From the NCBI GenBank assembly GCA_964017045.1, contig OZ024794.1, positions 52,295,608 to 52,359,607 of the forward strand: DNA of 64,000 nt, written 5' to 3'. Source of the DNA: Omphiscola glabra. Lineage: Eukaryota; Mollusca; Gastropoda; Lymnaeidae. Every line of letters starts with the position of its first letter. Positions within the stretch are counted from its first letter, which is position 1. The notes beneath the pieces are model-generated. The model was not told the origin of the DNA and ran no database searches. It was given only the letters and a program-made list of their open reading frames with translations. The translations under genes and the position numbers were made by a program. Below, in pieces: positions 34,601-46,521 of the stretch.

Positions 34601-37600
34601 GCACCAACATTTAGCTTAGAATGCACTTCTTTTCTTACACTGCTTTGGATATTAAAATAATTCTGTATGTTATAGATTGTTCTTTATTGTTCCAGGTGGC
34701 TTTTTTTCCTTCATACTTTTGCAGTCATTATTTTTCCACTATTTTCTTTCTTGCATTTGAATGTTTCTTCATTTGATGTGATTTTTTTTGTGAGAGAAAT
34801 AAATTTTTATGAATATGCATTACCACCTTTTTAATTTAAAGAGAAATTCTCTTCAAACCAGAATCTGATGTCATTGACATTTCTATCAATCTTACAGCAT
34901 TTCAACTTTTTTGAACTGCTGAAGAAGCCATATTTTTAATAAAGATCATGAGCATCAGAAACAAGATTTGAAATAGTTTCCAACTCCTATTTCCACTAAT
35001 GTATTATCATAACATAATGTATAATCTAATCAATTACTAATTAACATTAAAAATAATATCTAACTTATGCCTACAAAAACATTTATTCTAATTTTCATTA
35101 TTTAGTTGTATTTGCGTGTATAAAAACATATTAAGGCATATCTATTTTTAAATTCTTCAGCAAAATGTTAAAAGAAAATTATCAGGCCATGATATACAAA
35201 GAGCATGTAAGTAATTATTTATCAAATGCTTAACATTTTAAATTTGATGATCTGGCTATCTTTAAATAGCAATTTGATGTGTGCCCAGTATAAAATTGCA
35301 AATACATAAAAAATAAATTTATTATCAGCTTGCTGTAATCACTATAATCAGTTCATGATCTGTTCATCTTTTAAAGGCCACTCCAAATAATTGTGTCTTA
35401 CTCTTAATTTATTAAAATAGTAAAATAAATAATATATCACATTTGTCTACATTATGCCTAGTATGTTTTAAAAAATGTGATTGTACTTGACTCTGTAGAG
35501 TCTATGAATATTATTTTCACCCATTTACTATGTAATTAATGTTGAATTATTTCTGCAGCACATCATGGCCATGGTCATCATCACATTCCGTCCACACCAA
35601 CCTGCTCACTTTCTCAGATCCCTGATCCCATCATGAGTGTGCTCAACCTTGATGCAACATGGGACTTTGATATCATTCATCTTGAAAGACTTACAAATAA
35701 ACGGTGAACATTCTCTTGTAACACTTAATATAAATGACATAGTACCACAAGGTGTCACTAGATTAAAAAAACAGAAATCTTTATTGTGAGATTCAACAAA
35801 TATAATGGTTGGGAGGAGGGGGGTGAGGGGGGGGGGGGAAGCATCTTGTATCATAAAAATAGTTCTTTAAAATAATTTCAAGTCTTCATGTTCACCCAAT
35901 CTTGTTGTCCCTCTGGGTTTTAACATAAATTGATAAATTAACATGCTGATGCTCAAATTTTCTTCTCATCCCATGTTTACAGTAAAACATGTTTAGGTTA
36001 TTTACTATCTCTGTAAAATTTACCTTAGGCTCAAAATTAGAAAAAAAAGGTAATATTTAAATATAACAATGTTTATATATTTATCCCCAGTCCCTTGCTT
36101 CATCTTGGTCTAAATATTTTTACTCGCTTTGGTGTGTGTGAGTACTTGAATGTGAGTGAAAAATGTTTGGTCAACTGGCTTCAGATGATTGAAAGTAACT
36201 ACCATGCCAATAATCATTACCACAACTCAACTCATGCTGCCGATGTTCTGCATGCTACTGCTTACTTTTTGGAAAAGGAGAGATCCAAGGTATGTATGGT
36301 GTTTTTAGAATCTTAGGGTCTCCAGTGTGCTGACAAAACTTATGTATCAGTTTCAAATTTAATTGGTCTCACAATTGTAAATAAAAATCCTTGTAAATTT
36401 TTAACTTTTATTTTTAAGTAAGCAATAAAAGACACTGAGAATACTATTACAATTATTTTCACTTTATAGGAGATATTTGACCAACAAGATCAAGTCACCA
36501 GTCTCATTGCAGCAGCAGTTCATGATGTTGACCATCCAGCTAGAACTAATGCATTTTTAATAAATGAGAAACATCAATTAGCTATACTTTACAACGATCA
36601 GTAAGTGTGAGATAATACGGGCTAAAATTCAAATTAGAGTTAGTGTTTCTCAATATTTAGTTATATTTCTCTGTCTCTCTATACGCTTTAATGATTTATG
36701 TTTTGGAATTCTCCACTATTCAGTCTTGTCAACTTTTAGAAATAACATTTTTAAAACCTGATATTAAGTATCTTTTTAAAGTAACTAAGTGAAGGTTGTT
36801 TTTTTTTATAGTTTTTTTAACATCCTCAAAGTCTATGAATGGCTCTGTTTTTGTTTTTGGTCTGCCATAGTATTACAATATATACACAAATTTACATTTT
36901 TTAAAATATAAACAAGTATAATAATCAATGCACATTATGCAGAACTGCATTTCTGATGGTTAACATAAAAATAACAGTGGATAAGGTTAAATTGATGCTA
37001 TATTAAATGTACAATAATGAATTTTTTATATTTTAAATCTATTTAACACTTATACAGACCTGTTTACCCTCAAGCTCTTAAAATCGTACAATATCATCAC
37101 AAAAACGATCAATACATTAAAAGTAAAAAATAAATGTACAGTAGGCTCTATATATTAGGTATACACCTCAAAATTATACATTATATGCCAAAATCATAAG
37201 AGAAAACAGGTCTGCACCTAGATATCTTGATTATCTTTGCACAAACACAAAACAATTTTTTTTGCATTTGTTATTTCTAGAGCTGTGTTGGAAAATCATC
37301 ATGCAAGCATGTGTTTTAGGTTAACTCACAAAGATCAAGCTGTTGATATTTTTCAGAATTTAAGCAGGTAAAAAAATTCAAAACCTATACTTTATTAACA
37401 TTTAAATAGTTTTACTTTTTTTTTAATGCTTTTTTTAAAACATTTTTAAAATATCAATTTGATCTTGGTTTTTACCCTAAGGATAAAAAATAATTCCAAA
37501 TCCTCACTTGTAATGGATAATTTTTAATACATTGGCCTTTTAGTGAAGACTACAAAACTGTGAGACAATCTATAATTGACCAAGTTCTTGCAACAGACAT

Positions 37601-39394
37601 GAAGCAGCATTTTGAGCATCTGTCCAAGTTTACAACATCTATAACAAAACACTTGCAAAAGTTGGAAGGGGACAACACTGATGTAAGAATTTCTTCTTAA
37701 ATTTCATGATTTTTTCATAAATTATCAAAGAGAAAATATTTCACATCCTACAATATAGAATATAAAATCGTTGTTCCAGAACAAGCCTAATAATCAGTGG
37801 GGAATGAAAAGGACTTTAAAAAAAAATTATTACTTTGTGAAATTTTGTTATATCATCAGTTTGAGGATTTTATTTTTTAATGACATAAAATGTCCTCTTA
37901 AGATAATCCCATTTTTATGTTAAAAATGCTTTAATCAGGTGGATGCTCATGAGACAGACATGAACACAATCTTATCAGACCTCTCATCATATGACAATCG
38001 AGTTCTTATAAAACGTATGATGATCAAATGCGCTGATGTGAGTAATCCACTTAGGCCCTTGTCACTTTGCAAAGAGTGGGCTTATCGAATTGCCGAGGAG
38101 TATTGTCAGCAGGTATATAATTAGTTTCTTGTGTGCTATAATGTAAATTAATAATAATTTGTATTAATGTATTATTAATACAACTTTATTATCTTTTTTT
38201 TTTATAAAGATTCTTTCTGACTGATTAATATTAATATGAACTATTTTATTCCTTCATATGTCCATGTAAGGAAAGTATGTAGGTGAGATAAACAAATCTT
38301 AAAATTTTAAAGCAACCTAACTTTTGCACACACAAACATGTTTATTATGCCATTCAAATTTACAAGTAAAGTTAACATGTATTTTAATGAATGGAGCAAA
38401 ATTTTTATTTAGTTCTGAATATCGCTGACTTAAAGCTATGGATTTTAGGGGTTGGATTCTCCATGGGGAACAGGTTGGAGAGGAGACATTTAATCTAAAT
38501 CATCCAAAGCACACAAAAATTAATTCCAATAATTATGTGTTAAACACCCTTTTTAAAAATTTGTTTTTTTCTGAACTGCAGACTGATGAAGAAAAGAGCA
38601 GGGGTCTTCCTGTTGTAATGGCTCAGTTTGATAGAAAGACGCTCAACATCCCAAAATGCCAATTAGCATTCATTAATCTTTTTATAACAACAATGTTTGA
38701 CGCCTGGGATGGTAAGAATGACAAATTTTATATTGATAAAATCTGCATCTAAATACTCGAAACATTCATTCTGTATTCTTTTAAGTTCATTTTAAATCTA
38801 AATGATGTGAAATGTTTTTGTAATTAAAATGTTTATCATTTCTTCTATTTAGATGTGTTTGAATTAAATAAATGAAGCTGATGTTTCAGATTTTAAACCT
38901 GATTTGAAATAAGAGCAATCAGTTTTGAGAACATCACCATTTAGCAATTATTTTCTCAAAGTATACAAATAACCTTCCAATAAGCTCTCTGGAAAAAAAA
39001 AAAGACAATTTAAACAAAGCCTAAGACGTTTATAAAGCTATTTTGAAATAAATTATATTGAAAAAAATAAAAAATTTTAATGATAGTATTGATATAACTT
39101 TTCATATTTGTAAAATTGTATAACCTTTAAGAATTTTAAAAAATGCAAATCTTAGGATAGATCTATTTTGATTTTAATTTGAAAGGTAATACATGGTGGC
39201 AATTCATGAATCATAATTATATACCATATAATTAGAATAGTTAGTTACAATATTAAATTTTAATAAATTTTGTTTCAGTATACTGTGATATTCCAGAGTT
39301 AATGCACCATTTGCAGTTGAATTATGATTATTGGAAGGAACAAGATGTGAAAGAGAAAGAACAATCAACTGCACACACAAAAGACAACAGTTAG
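31638..39394 (+). CDS. PDE8: cAMP phosphodiesterase 8 (3' part: end of PAS, catalytic domain)
   Basis: Thirteen coding exons joined by GT/AG with compatible phases: 31638-31726, 32490-32554, 33281-33360, 34042-34215, 35161-35206, 35559-35703, 36091-36289, 36470-36600, 37281-37367, 37544-37682, 37939-38112, 38582-38711, 39279-39394. They encode 524 residues, 5' incomplete. Residues 1-50 are the C-terminal part of the PAS domain ([13 protein letters not shown]). RRRES at 59-63 fits a PKA site. [11 protein letters not shown] is a PDE8 signature. Residues about 200-510 form the HD catalytic domain: HNSTH (His244), [10 protein letters not shown] (His284, Asp285, His288), CADVSNP (Asp418) and the purine-clamp Gln470 and Phe473. 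All metal ligands are present, so it should be active. PDE8 enzymes hydrolyse cAMP with high affinity and resist IBMX. The His-rich stretch near 152-160 is unusual. The family call is very secure. The A/B subtype does not apply to an invertebrate. Confidence 0.97.
32071..32500 (-). mobile_element. LINE 3'-end relic in a PDE8 intron, with duplicated splice site
   Basis: The segment about 32120-32375, read on the minus strand, resembles the C-terminal tail of a LINE pol: a patched translation with RMTEE-, SWIGYVEK- and RQAKAL-type pieces, with frame breaks. It is bracketed by imperfect direct repeats of the PDE8 intron end. ATATCATATAATGTTTTAC with TTTTAGGTCCATATCACA (32077-32118) recurs as ATATCATGTAATGTTTTAC with TTGTAGGTCCATATCACA (about 32440-32501). 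The right copy is the working acceptor plus exon 32490-32554. The left copy is a decoy acceptor (AG at 32105-32106). Confidence 0.65.
33997..34041 (+). other. PDE8: Possible alternative 5' extension of PDE8 exon 4
   Basis: Two acceptors precede the exon that begins with Val-Ile-Asn-Ile. One is TTTTTTTTACAG ending at 33996, and the other is CATTTCCAG ending at 34041. They lie exactly 45 bp apart and the interval is open in frame. Use of the first would insert 15 residues ([15 protein letters not shown]) between ITK and VINI. The family normally reads ITKVINI without an insert, so I chose 34042 for the main model. The upstream acceptor has the better polypyrimidine tract. Confidence 0.5.
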
Positions 39395-41365
39395 CTTAGC
39401 ATAAACTCTTTAATTTACCACCTGTAGAATTATAAGTATAACAATTCTAATGATGCTCAAACTACAGTTGAATTCAACTACAGTCTGAAATCCTTGTGAA
39501 ATTATGCTGCTGAAAAGCTGCTGAATAAACACAAAGACTAAAGCTCACAATAGCTTAGCATATCAACTACAATGAGAACAAAAGCGCTTTTAACTAGTAA
39601 ATGTAAATTATTTCCATTGAAATAATATGCATAGAACAGACTTCTCATAGGATCTCATGTCAAGAAGAACAATGTTGTGAATTGTGTTGGAGATATTAAA
39701 GTGGCTAATGTCAATTTATATGGACTCATCTCCAACGGGCTTCAGTGATGGCAACAAGTTAAATATTGATTATTTATGTTGTGTTTTCAAACTGCCCTTC
39801 TCATTACTGTTGTTTTGTACTTAATGTAAGGTGCCCCCTATTTGTAGAAATATACACCAAAATTATACTGTTTGACAATTTACTAGTGGCAGGAAAATTC
39901 AGCTTTAAATCTGTTACTGCAAGCAATTTAACTTTAAGAACTTTATAGCTGGGGATTAATTATTTCAATTCATAAATCTATGTTATTTATAATCAAAGGG
40001 GTTGTAACAAGAAGTTCATCTATTTTTCATCTTAATAATTAATGAATTTGATAAATCTGAAAATTGTTTTGATGTTGCATTCTTTTTTAAATTCTTTCAG
40101 AGTTTTCTTAGACATAAAGAGGCAGCTTTAAATACAATGAAAAGAATGAAAATAATTATTTAAGAAAAAAAAGCTCTGATTGGTGATTGGTCCAGTTTTA
40201 AGGACTTTGTTTTTTTTTGAAGGTGTAAAAATGCAACTCTTTAAAATCAAGCAACATTGTGCTACAATATACATTCAAAACCACTGAACTTGTTTAAAGC
40301 AAATATCGGTGAATAGTGATTTTATTTAATCTTTACTGCCTCATGGCACACTCATGATCCTAGAATATTATCAATACAAAATTATCTTAATCACACCTTC
40401 CAATAAAGGCTCATCCAAAATAGATTATATAGTTTTACCTATACATACAACCAAGGGTAAATCTAATATTTTGAATAGTCTGAAAGATGGGTTCTTAAAA
40501 AAGAAAATTGCCTGATAATTTCTTTATTTGTATCTATTTTGTTGTTACCCTTTTTTGCAATGCCATTTACAATAAAGATACAAAAAAATAATTGAAACCT
40601 CATTCTGGTTCTAATGTGGATGTCTTCCTATACAGATAGTTACATCAACAGTTGTAAATTTGAACAATACAAATTTTCCCATAAGTAATCATTAACAGTA
40701 GTATTTGCTATTGAATTATTATTTGAATGCCAGTATATGATTAGTGTGAGTACCTACAAGCTGTTAAAATTATCATAAAAGTAGAGTGTTTAAATTTTTT
40801 TATTTTTTTTTTATTAACACAAATTTTTTTTTTAAATGGTGATTTTTATTTACTGAGTTCAGATCGGTTCTTTGAGTTAGATTAGTTCATTCTTTGGGCC
40901 CTATATACCAAAAGACAAAAGAAAACATAAGAATTTATAAATTTGTAACACTTAAATTCAGCATGTTAAAATGGAACAAAATATAGATTACAACTTTCCT
41001 TTCTTGTTGTAATTATTCATGGTGGATCCTTAAATAAATTAAACAAGTCATATTTGATACCTGCTTGATATATTAATCATAAAAAGTTTTTACTTTTCCA
41101 ATGCTAAATAGCAAAGTCATGACATAATTATAATGTAAATGCTGTCAGGTCATTATAAGCAATTATTATACAATAAGGAGTAAAGAACAAGAGGCAAATA
41201 CACAATAGAATGTAATAGCAAAGCTATTTTTATGTTGTGTGAAACATTTTAAACAAATTTACCAAATCTATTTTGTTTTTTGTTGACAGCATATTTTGCT
41301 TTGTCCGAAACTGCTATGTGACAAGTTTTAATGTGGTATAACTGCTGGTATGCTTTGCTTGATCT
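39395..41365 (+). other. PDE8 3' UTR and downstream flank
   Basis: AT-rich non-coding DNA after the stop codon at 39392-39394. AATAAA hexamers occur at 39524-39529 and 40571-40576, and either could end a transcript. No other gene is seen. Confidence 0.5.
39524..39529 (+). promoter_or_regulatory. Candidate poly(A) signal of PDE8
   Basis: The first AATAAA after the PDE8 stop, 130 bases downstream. Use is not proven. A second hexamer at 40571 and others further on (for example near 43242 and 43262) are alternatives. Confidence 0.4.
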
Positions 41366-41920
41366 CCACTGAGCTGTCATGTGGCTGGTTAAAACCACTC
41401 AGCATAGTGTCATGTGGCTGGTTAAAACCACTCAGCATAGTGTCATGTGGCTGGTTAAAACCACTGAGCATAGTGTCATGTGGCTGGTTAAAACCACTGA
41501 GCATAGTGTCATGTGGCTGGTTAAAACCACTCAGCATAGTGTCATGTGGCTGGTTAAAACCACTCAGCATAGTGTTATGTGGCTGGTTAAAACCACTCAG
41601 CATAGTGTCATGTGGCTGGTTAAAACCACTGAGCATAGTGTCATGTGGCTGGTTAAAACCACTCAGCATAGTGTCATGTGGCTGGTTAAAACCACTCAGC
41701 ATAGTGTTATGTGGCTGGTTAAAACCACTCAGCATAGTGTCATGTGGCTGGTTAAAACCACTGAGCATAGTGTCATATGGCTGGTTAAAACCACTCAGCA
41801 TAGTTTCATGTGGCTGGTTAAAACCACTCAGCATAGTGTCATGTGGCTGGTTAAAACCATTCAGCATAGTGTCATGTGGCTGGTTAAAACCACTGAGCAT
41901 TGTGTCATGTGGCTGGTTAA
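41366..41920. repeat. 33 bp minisatellite, about 17 copies
   Basis: Tandem 33 bp units with core CATGTGGCTGGTTAAAACCA followed by CTCAGCATAGTGT. Copies are almost identical (CTC or CTG in one codon, and a few T changes), so this is a young array. The unit equals 11 codons, so ORFs of 184 to 201 codons run on the plus strand and 190 on the minus strand (MLSGFNQPHDT-like). The unit contains GGTTAAAACC, a short palindrome. It lies 2 kb downstream of the PDE8 stop and could fall in a long 3' UTR. Confidence 0.93.
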
Positions 41921-44900
41921 AAAGTGCAAATGACGAAACATTGGTTGTGCTGTGATTTCTTCCATCTATTAATTTGTTTTAAAAATTTGTTCAATCCCAT
42001 CGAGGATTATGTAAATATTTTTGACTTACTTGTGGCTAAAAGTAGTTGACACATGGACTTGTGTAAATTGTGAAAATGTTTGTCATTTTAGTTTAAATCA
42101 AACTTTTGGGGAAAAACGTGATAACATAAAATTGAAATTAACACAAGTGAGTAAACTTAAATAATGATTTTTATAAATATAATTTTAAATCACTATTGGC
42201 AAATCAACTCTGTGTAATATCTTAGTGATAATGTCAGCATTCAAGAGTCAACTTCTTGTGGATAACATGACATGTATGTATTTAACAAATGCCATTCTAC
42301 TCAAAGCTTTTGTTAAGTATCTGACCTTGCAATGTATTTATTTTTTTTAACTTCAATGAAACGTTTCAAGTTGAAGAAATCTGTTATATTTTTTCTTTTA
42401 ATAAGATTAAATTTAGTTATTTCATTTAAATAGTATTTTATCGGCTACTTGTCCATAGTCAACCTTGACAGCCAACAAGTCAATTTAAATTCTCATAAAT
42501 TATGAATATAAACCTTTTCATCTCCCTTGACAGATGTATAAATTTAAACCTTATCAACTATGCTCAGAACATGAATGCAAGGGAAATAGAGCCATAATGA
42601 TATTGTTAGCTTTCTCTCAGAGTAATGCAATACTGCCACCAGGAAGGACCCTTGGCAGCTGCTGTAACCTGATGTACAAAATTAATTCTTTTTTTAATGA
42701 TTGACTAAAGCAGACAGAGAAAGTTTTATTTTTAGACTTTTTTTTCAGGTCTTCAAAGATTGTTTCAAGAACATGTGTACATGTTTTTGATTTAATGATT
42801 TTTTTTAGTTTAGAAATAGATACATTGATTATTCATTGGGTTGATTTTATTTTTTGGGGTGATTTTAAAGACACATATTTTTGAGAACATTAAGTTTCTT
42901 GAAAGCTACTCAGTGCTCCACAAGATATTTGAGCAATTATTACTTTTGATTCTTTAAATCACATCAGTCAATGAAGAATTTTTTGCTTCTCTATCCTGTG
43001 ATAACACTGGGGAATAGCAAGTAGAAATACTGTGTTGAATGCAATGAAATTGTGTGCCCCATTTTTTTTTTTTTAAGGCAAAAATTGAAAGCACTAAATT
43101 TTGATTAATGTAATCAGAAATATTACTGTACCACGAATGGCTTGTGTTTCAGGACATCAACATGGCTACTCCCAATCATAACATTGTTATATCATCTCTG
43201 CCATATGATATGATCTCACATCTTTATTTTTATTGTACTGAATAAATTATGTAAATTTATAAATAAAATGTAATTGTCTTTCGACAATCTACAAGAAAAG
43301 CCATTACCTTAAAACCATTCAAATTATATTGAGTTTTTTTTTTTCCAAAACTTAAATTGGTTAGGTTTTTTCATTTATTTATAATCACGAATAAGGGTTG
43401 AGTTTATAATTTTAAATCCTAAACTCAAATCATTTTTATTTTATAAAGAACAATCTCACAACATAATTTATCTTATCTCTGATCTTTGTTGATAGAAAAT
43501 TTAGTTGTTAAAATGTTAACATTTGCTTCAGACTTGAGTCCCCTACAGTGATCTTTTATTATATTTTGAATAACGACTTAATTAAATTAAGCAAAATTAT
43601 TCTAATTAAAATAATGCTAATACAGGTACATTTATTCAAACGTGAGAGGTTTCATTTGAAAAGTTAATTTTTTGTGTGCACAGTCTTTTAAACACCCTGA
43701 ATGAACTTGTAGATCTCTCCATTCATTCTAAGTTCATTAATTACATTAGTTAACATGTCTTTTTCTCAATTAATACATTGGAGGTTGGAGGCTGGAGGAT
43801 TTGAATATTCATGTCAACTTATGTGTTTATTTTAGAAGATCTGAAGTATTAATTTTTTTTAAATTTCTAATTTAAGTTTCATTTTTCAATGTTGTGGCTG
43901 GAGATGGATGGGAAGTAAGGAATTTTACTTAAAATCTGCCAGTAAACAGGAAGCAAAAATATTAGATCTCCAACAGCTGAGCATTGGGTCACTAATCAAG
44001 CAGTTGGATATTAATTAGAAAGATAATTATTGTGAGAAGCAAACAAAACAAAAAGGGACTGGTGCAAAAGGCAGAATAGTATAAATGTTTCTTCTTTGAT
44101 AGAAATAGCTTGTAGCAACTTTAATTAGATGTTTAAAAACTTATTTAAATTGTCTGTACATTACTGGGTAATCAAATACTTGTGATAAATGTTAATGATG
44201 GCTCCTTCATAAGAAATGTGATATTATTTTTTAAAAATAGCTACTTTTGAGAACTACAGCCATATGTTACTTTTCTGTAAATACTGTATTACTTGACCTT
44301 TGAAAGGAAATACTATATTACTTGACCTTTGAAAGGAAATACTATTGAGAGATTTATTTACATACAGAATTTATCATGACTTGTTCACAGTGAACTTTCT
44401 ACAGCTGTTTGATGTTTGTTTTTCTTTTCTAGGCCTCTTTGTGATAAACTGTTCTGTAGCTGATGTTTTTCTGGTCTCCAAATTTTAATATGTTTAAGGG
44501 ATTCTACTTCAAGAACCTCTATGTTCATACAGATGATTTCTGGGATTTCTTTGTGTCAATTATCTAAGAAAATTTGAAGGTCCACAGAATCTTACTGTCC
44601 CTGAATATTTATCTTCTAAAAAAACTCCAAGTTATTTAGTTAAATTTGCTTACAGGTTTGTGCAGGTGAAGAGGCTAGATTCTGGAGTCTTAACAATAAG
44701 TCTAATAATATTATTTTTTAAAAACTGTTTCACTTAATCATCATGTACCGTATTTCATTTGATCTAGTGGTAGCTTTAAAAAACCAAAACCTCTTGTGAT
44801 AATTATTTGTAACATTTATTGTTTTGCTGATGGACAGACACAATATGAGTAGCTTCCCCTTGAGTTGATCCTTACATTTATTTGTCCTTACAATTAAAGA

Positions 44901-45039
44901 GTCGTTTACTTTAACCTATAATGAATGTGTTGACTTGTATTCAATAACATTTTTGTTAAGAAATGGGGTAAACAAATGGCTTTTCTTGTCACATTTATGC
45001 TCAATGAATATGCATCCTACTTTATATTTGTGATACACT
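41921..45039. other. AT-rich intergenic DNA
   Basis: No gene found. A 32-34 bp duplication (TATTACTTGACCTTTGAAAGG) lies at 44284-44342. Several AATAAA hexamers near 43240-43270 may mark a distal transcript end. Confidence 0.5.
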
Positions 45040-45805
45040 AAGACGAGCTTGCCAACCTAGTAAAGCATCTTGACAAGACTTCTTCGTCCTTTGGCATGTA
45101 AATCAGTGCAGAAAAGACAAAACTGATGACGAATAACACCACCGGCATCTCCATTGAAATTAAGGTAGGGGAGAAAAGATTAGAGACGGCAGCTTCAAGT
45201 ACCTAGGAGCAATAGTCTCTGAAGACGGCTCCAAGCCCGAATTGATGGCCAGGATTGCCCAGACCACAGCAGAACTAAAGAGGCTTAAGAAAATATGGAA
45301 TGACAAAAATATAGCCCCCAGCACCAAAATCAGGCTGATGCGCTCATTAGTCCTCTCCATTTTCTTGTATGCCTGCGAGTCCTGGACATAAACAGCAGAA
45401 CTTGAAAAAAAAAGTAAAGGCGAAGGAGATGAGATGTTTCGGAATCATTCTTGGAATCTGCTATAGAGGCCATATCTCTAACGAACAAGTGAAAGAAAGG
45501 ATTCGTCAAGCTATTGGGCAGTATGATGAACTCCTGGTGACTGTAAAAAATGCGCAAACTGGAATGGTTTGGCCACATGACAAGAAAACAAGGGCTTGCC
45601 AAAGAAATCATGCCGGGCACAACGAGAGGAGGGAGAAGAAGAGGAAGACAGAGAAAAAGATGGGAAGATAACATCAAAGATTGGACGGGACTAAAACTAG
45701 GCGATGCTGTGCTTAGTGCAGAAAACAGAGAGGAATGGTGAAGGATAGTTTTCATGTCATCTGTGGTGCCCCCACGGTCCAAGAACTAAGGGACATGATG
45801 ATGAT
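45040..45805 (+). pseudogene. LINE pol 3'-terminal relic between convergent genes
   Basis: Plus-strand translation across several frame breaks shows the end of a LINE pol. It contains SAEKTKLMT, then a TYLGAIVSEDGS segment, then IRLMRSLVLSIFLYACESWT, then KLEWFGHMTR, RGRQRKRWEDNIKDWTGL and REEW near 45740. In-frame stops occur near 45388 (TAA after the SW motif) and a frame shift near 45550. It ends in a short (ATG)n tail at about 45797-45810. The catalytic palm is missing, so this is a 5'-truncated dead insertion. Confidence 0.87.
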
Positions 45806-46073
45806 GACACTAATTTTCCTGGTTACCCCAAGTGACTGCTCCAATTTGGGCAATGCCAGAGTAATGGAGAGAAAGAGAAAGTGTTGGATCCATTGTGCAA
45901 ATTTGCAATTAAAGCTATAATTTATTTGAACAACCACTAAGATTTCCAAAGAATACAGTGACAAAGCTTTTCAAGGATATGTTACGAAGATAAAGATTTA
46001 CAGCAGATTTTAAAAAATGAAAAAGTTGGACTTTAAAAAATTATGTGTGGCTTTTTATTTTTTTTTCACCAAC

Positions 46074-46079
46074 TTTATT
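46074..46079 (-). promoter_or_regulatory. Candidate poly(A) signal of the snurportin-like gene
   Basis: TTTATT on the plus strand reads AATAAA on the minus strand, about 445 bases after the stop codon at 46522-46524. A pyrimidine-rich stretch lies near it. Confidence 0.45.
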
Positions 46080-46521
46080 AACATTTAATAACATTCAAAT
46101 AAATACAACAAATAAATCATTTTAATTAATGATTACAAACGTCAACAAATATAAAAAATGCTTTGCCCATCAAAACCAAGATAAAATAACAAACTTATCA
46201 TTGGCCTGGCCTGAGTTTCACCCCTTTGCAATAATTCTAGCTTGCTTTAACTTGAGGTAGTTTTCAGTAAGCAGAAATGGTGCAATATAATTATTGAAGC
46301 TATTGGTAATTTTCAGTTAACTTTCACTGCCAATGTGCCAAATAATAATAATTTTTTTTTAGCTGACATAATTTAATAAGAGTTAACTTATGACAATAAG
46401 GCCAAGACTAATAACATAAGTCACCCATTTTTTAATGATGATGAACGCAATTTCATGTGGCAGTGCTAACTCTAAATTACAATAAACAATCCTCATTGTT
46501 AGTCTTATTAAAGAATCAATG

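Larger units (their letters stand above)
31727..39278 (+). other. Introns of PDE8
   Basis: Twelve introns of about 140 bp to 1.35 kb, AT-rich with T-rich 3' ends and GTAAGT-like donors. Besides the LINE relic at 32071-32500, I see a G-rich patch at 35813-35840 and nothing else to name. The largest intron (34216-35160) has no repeat that I recognise. Confidence 0.6.

Noticed and set aside
38438..38752. 104-codon PDE8 ORF read continuously upstream of 38582
   Set aside because: The part before 38582 is intron read-through. The family alignment resumes exactly at the acceptor CTGCAG with TDEEKSRG.
41328..41955. ORFs of 184-201 codons on both strands
   Set aside because: They are generated by the 33 bp minisatellite and overlap each other on opposite strands. 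Nothing supports translation.
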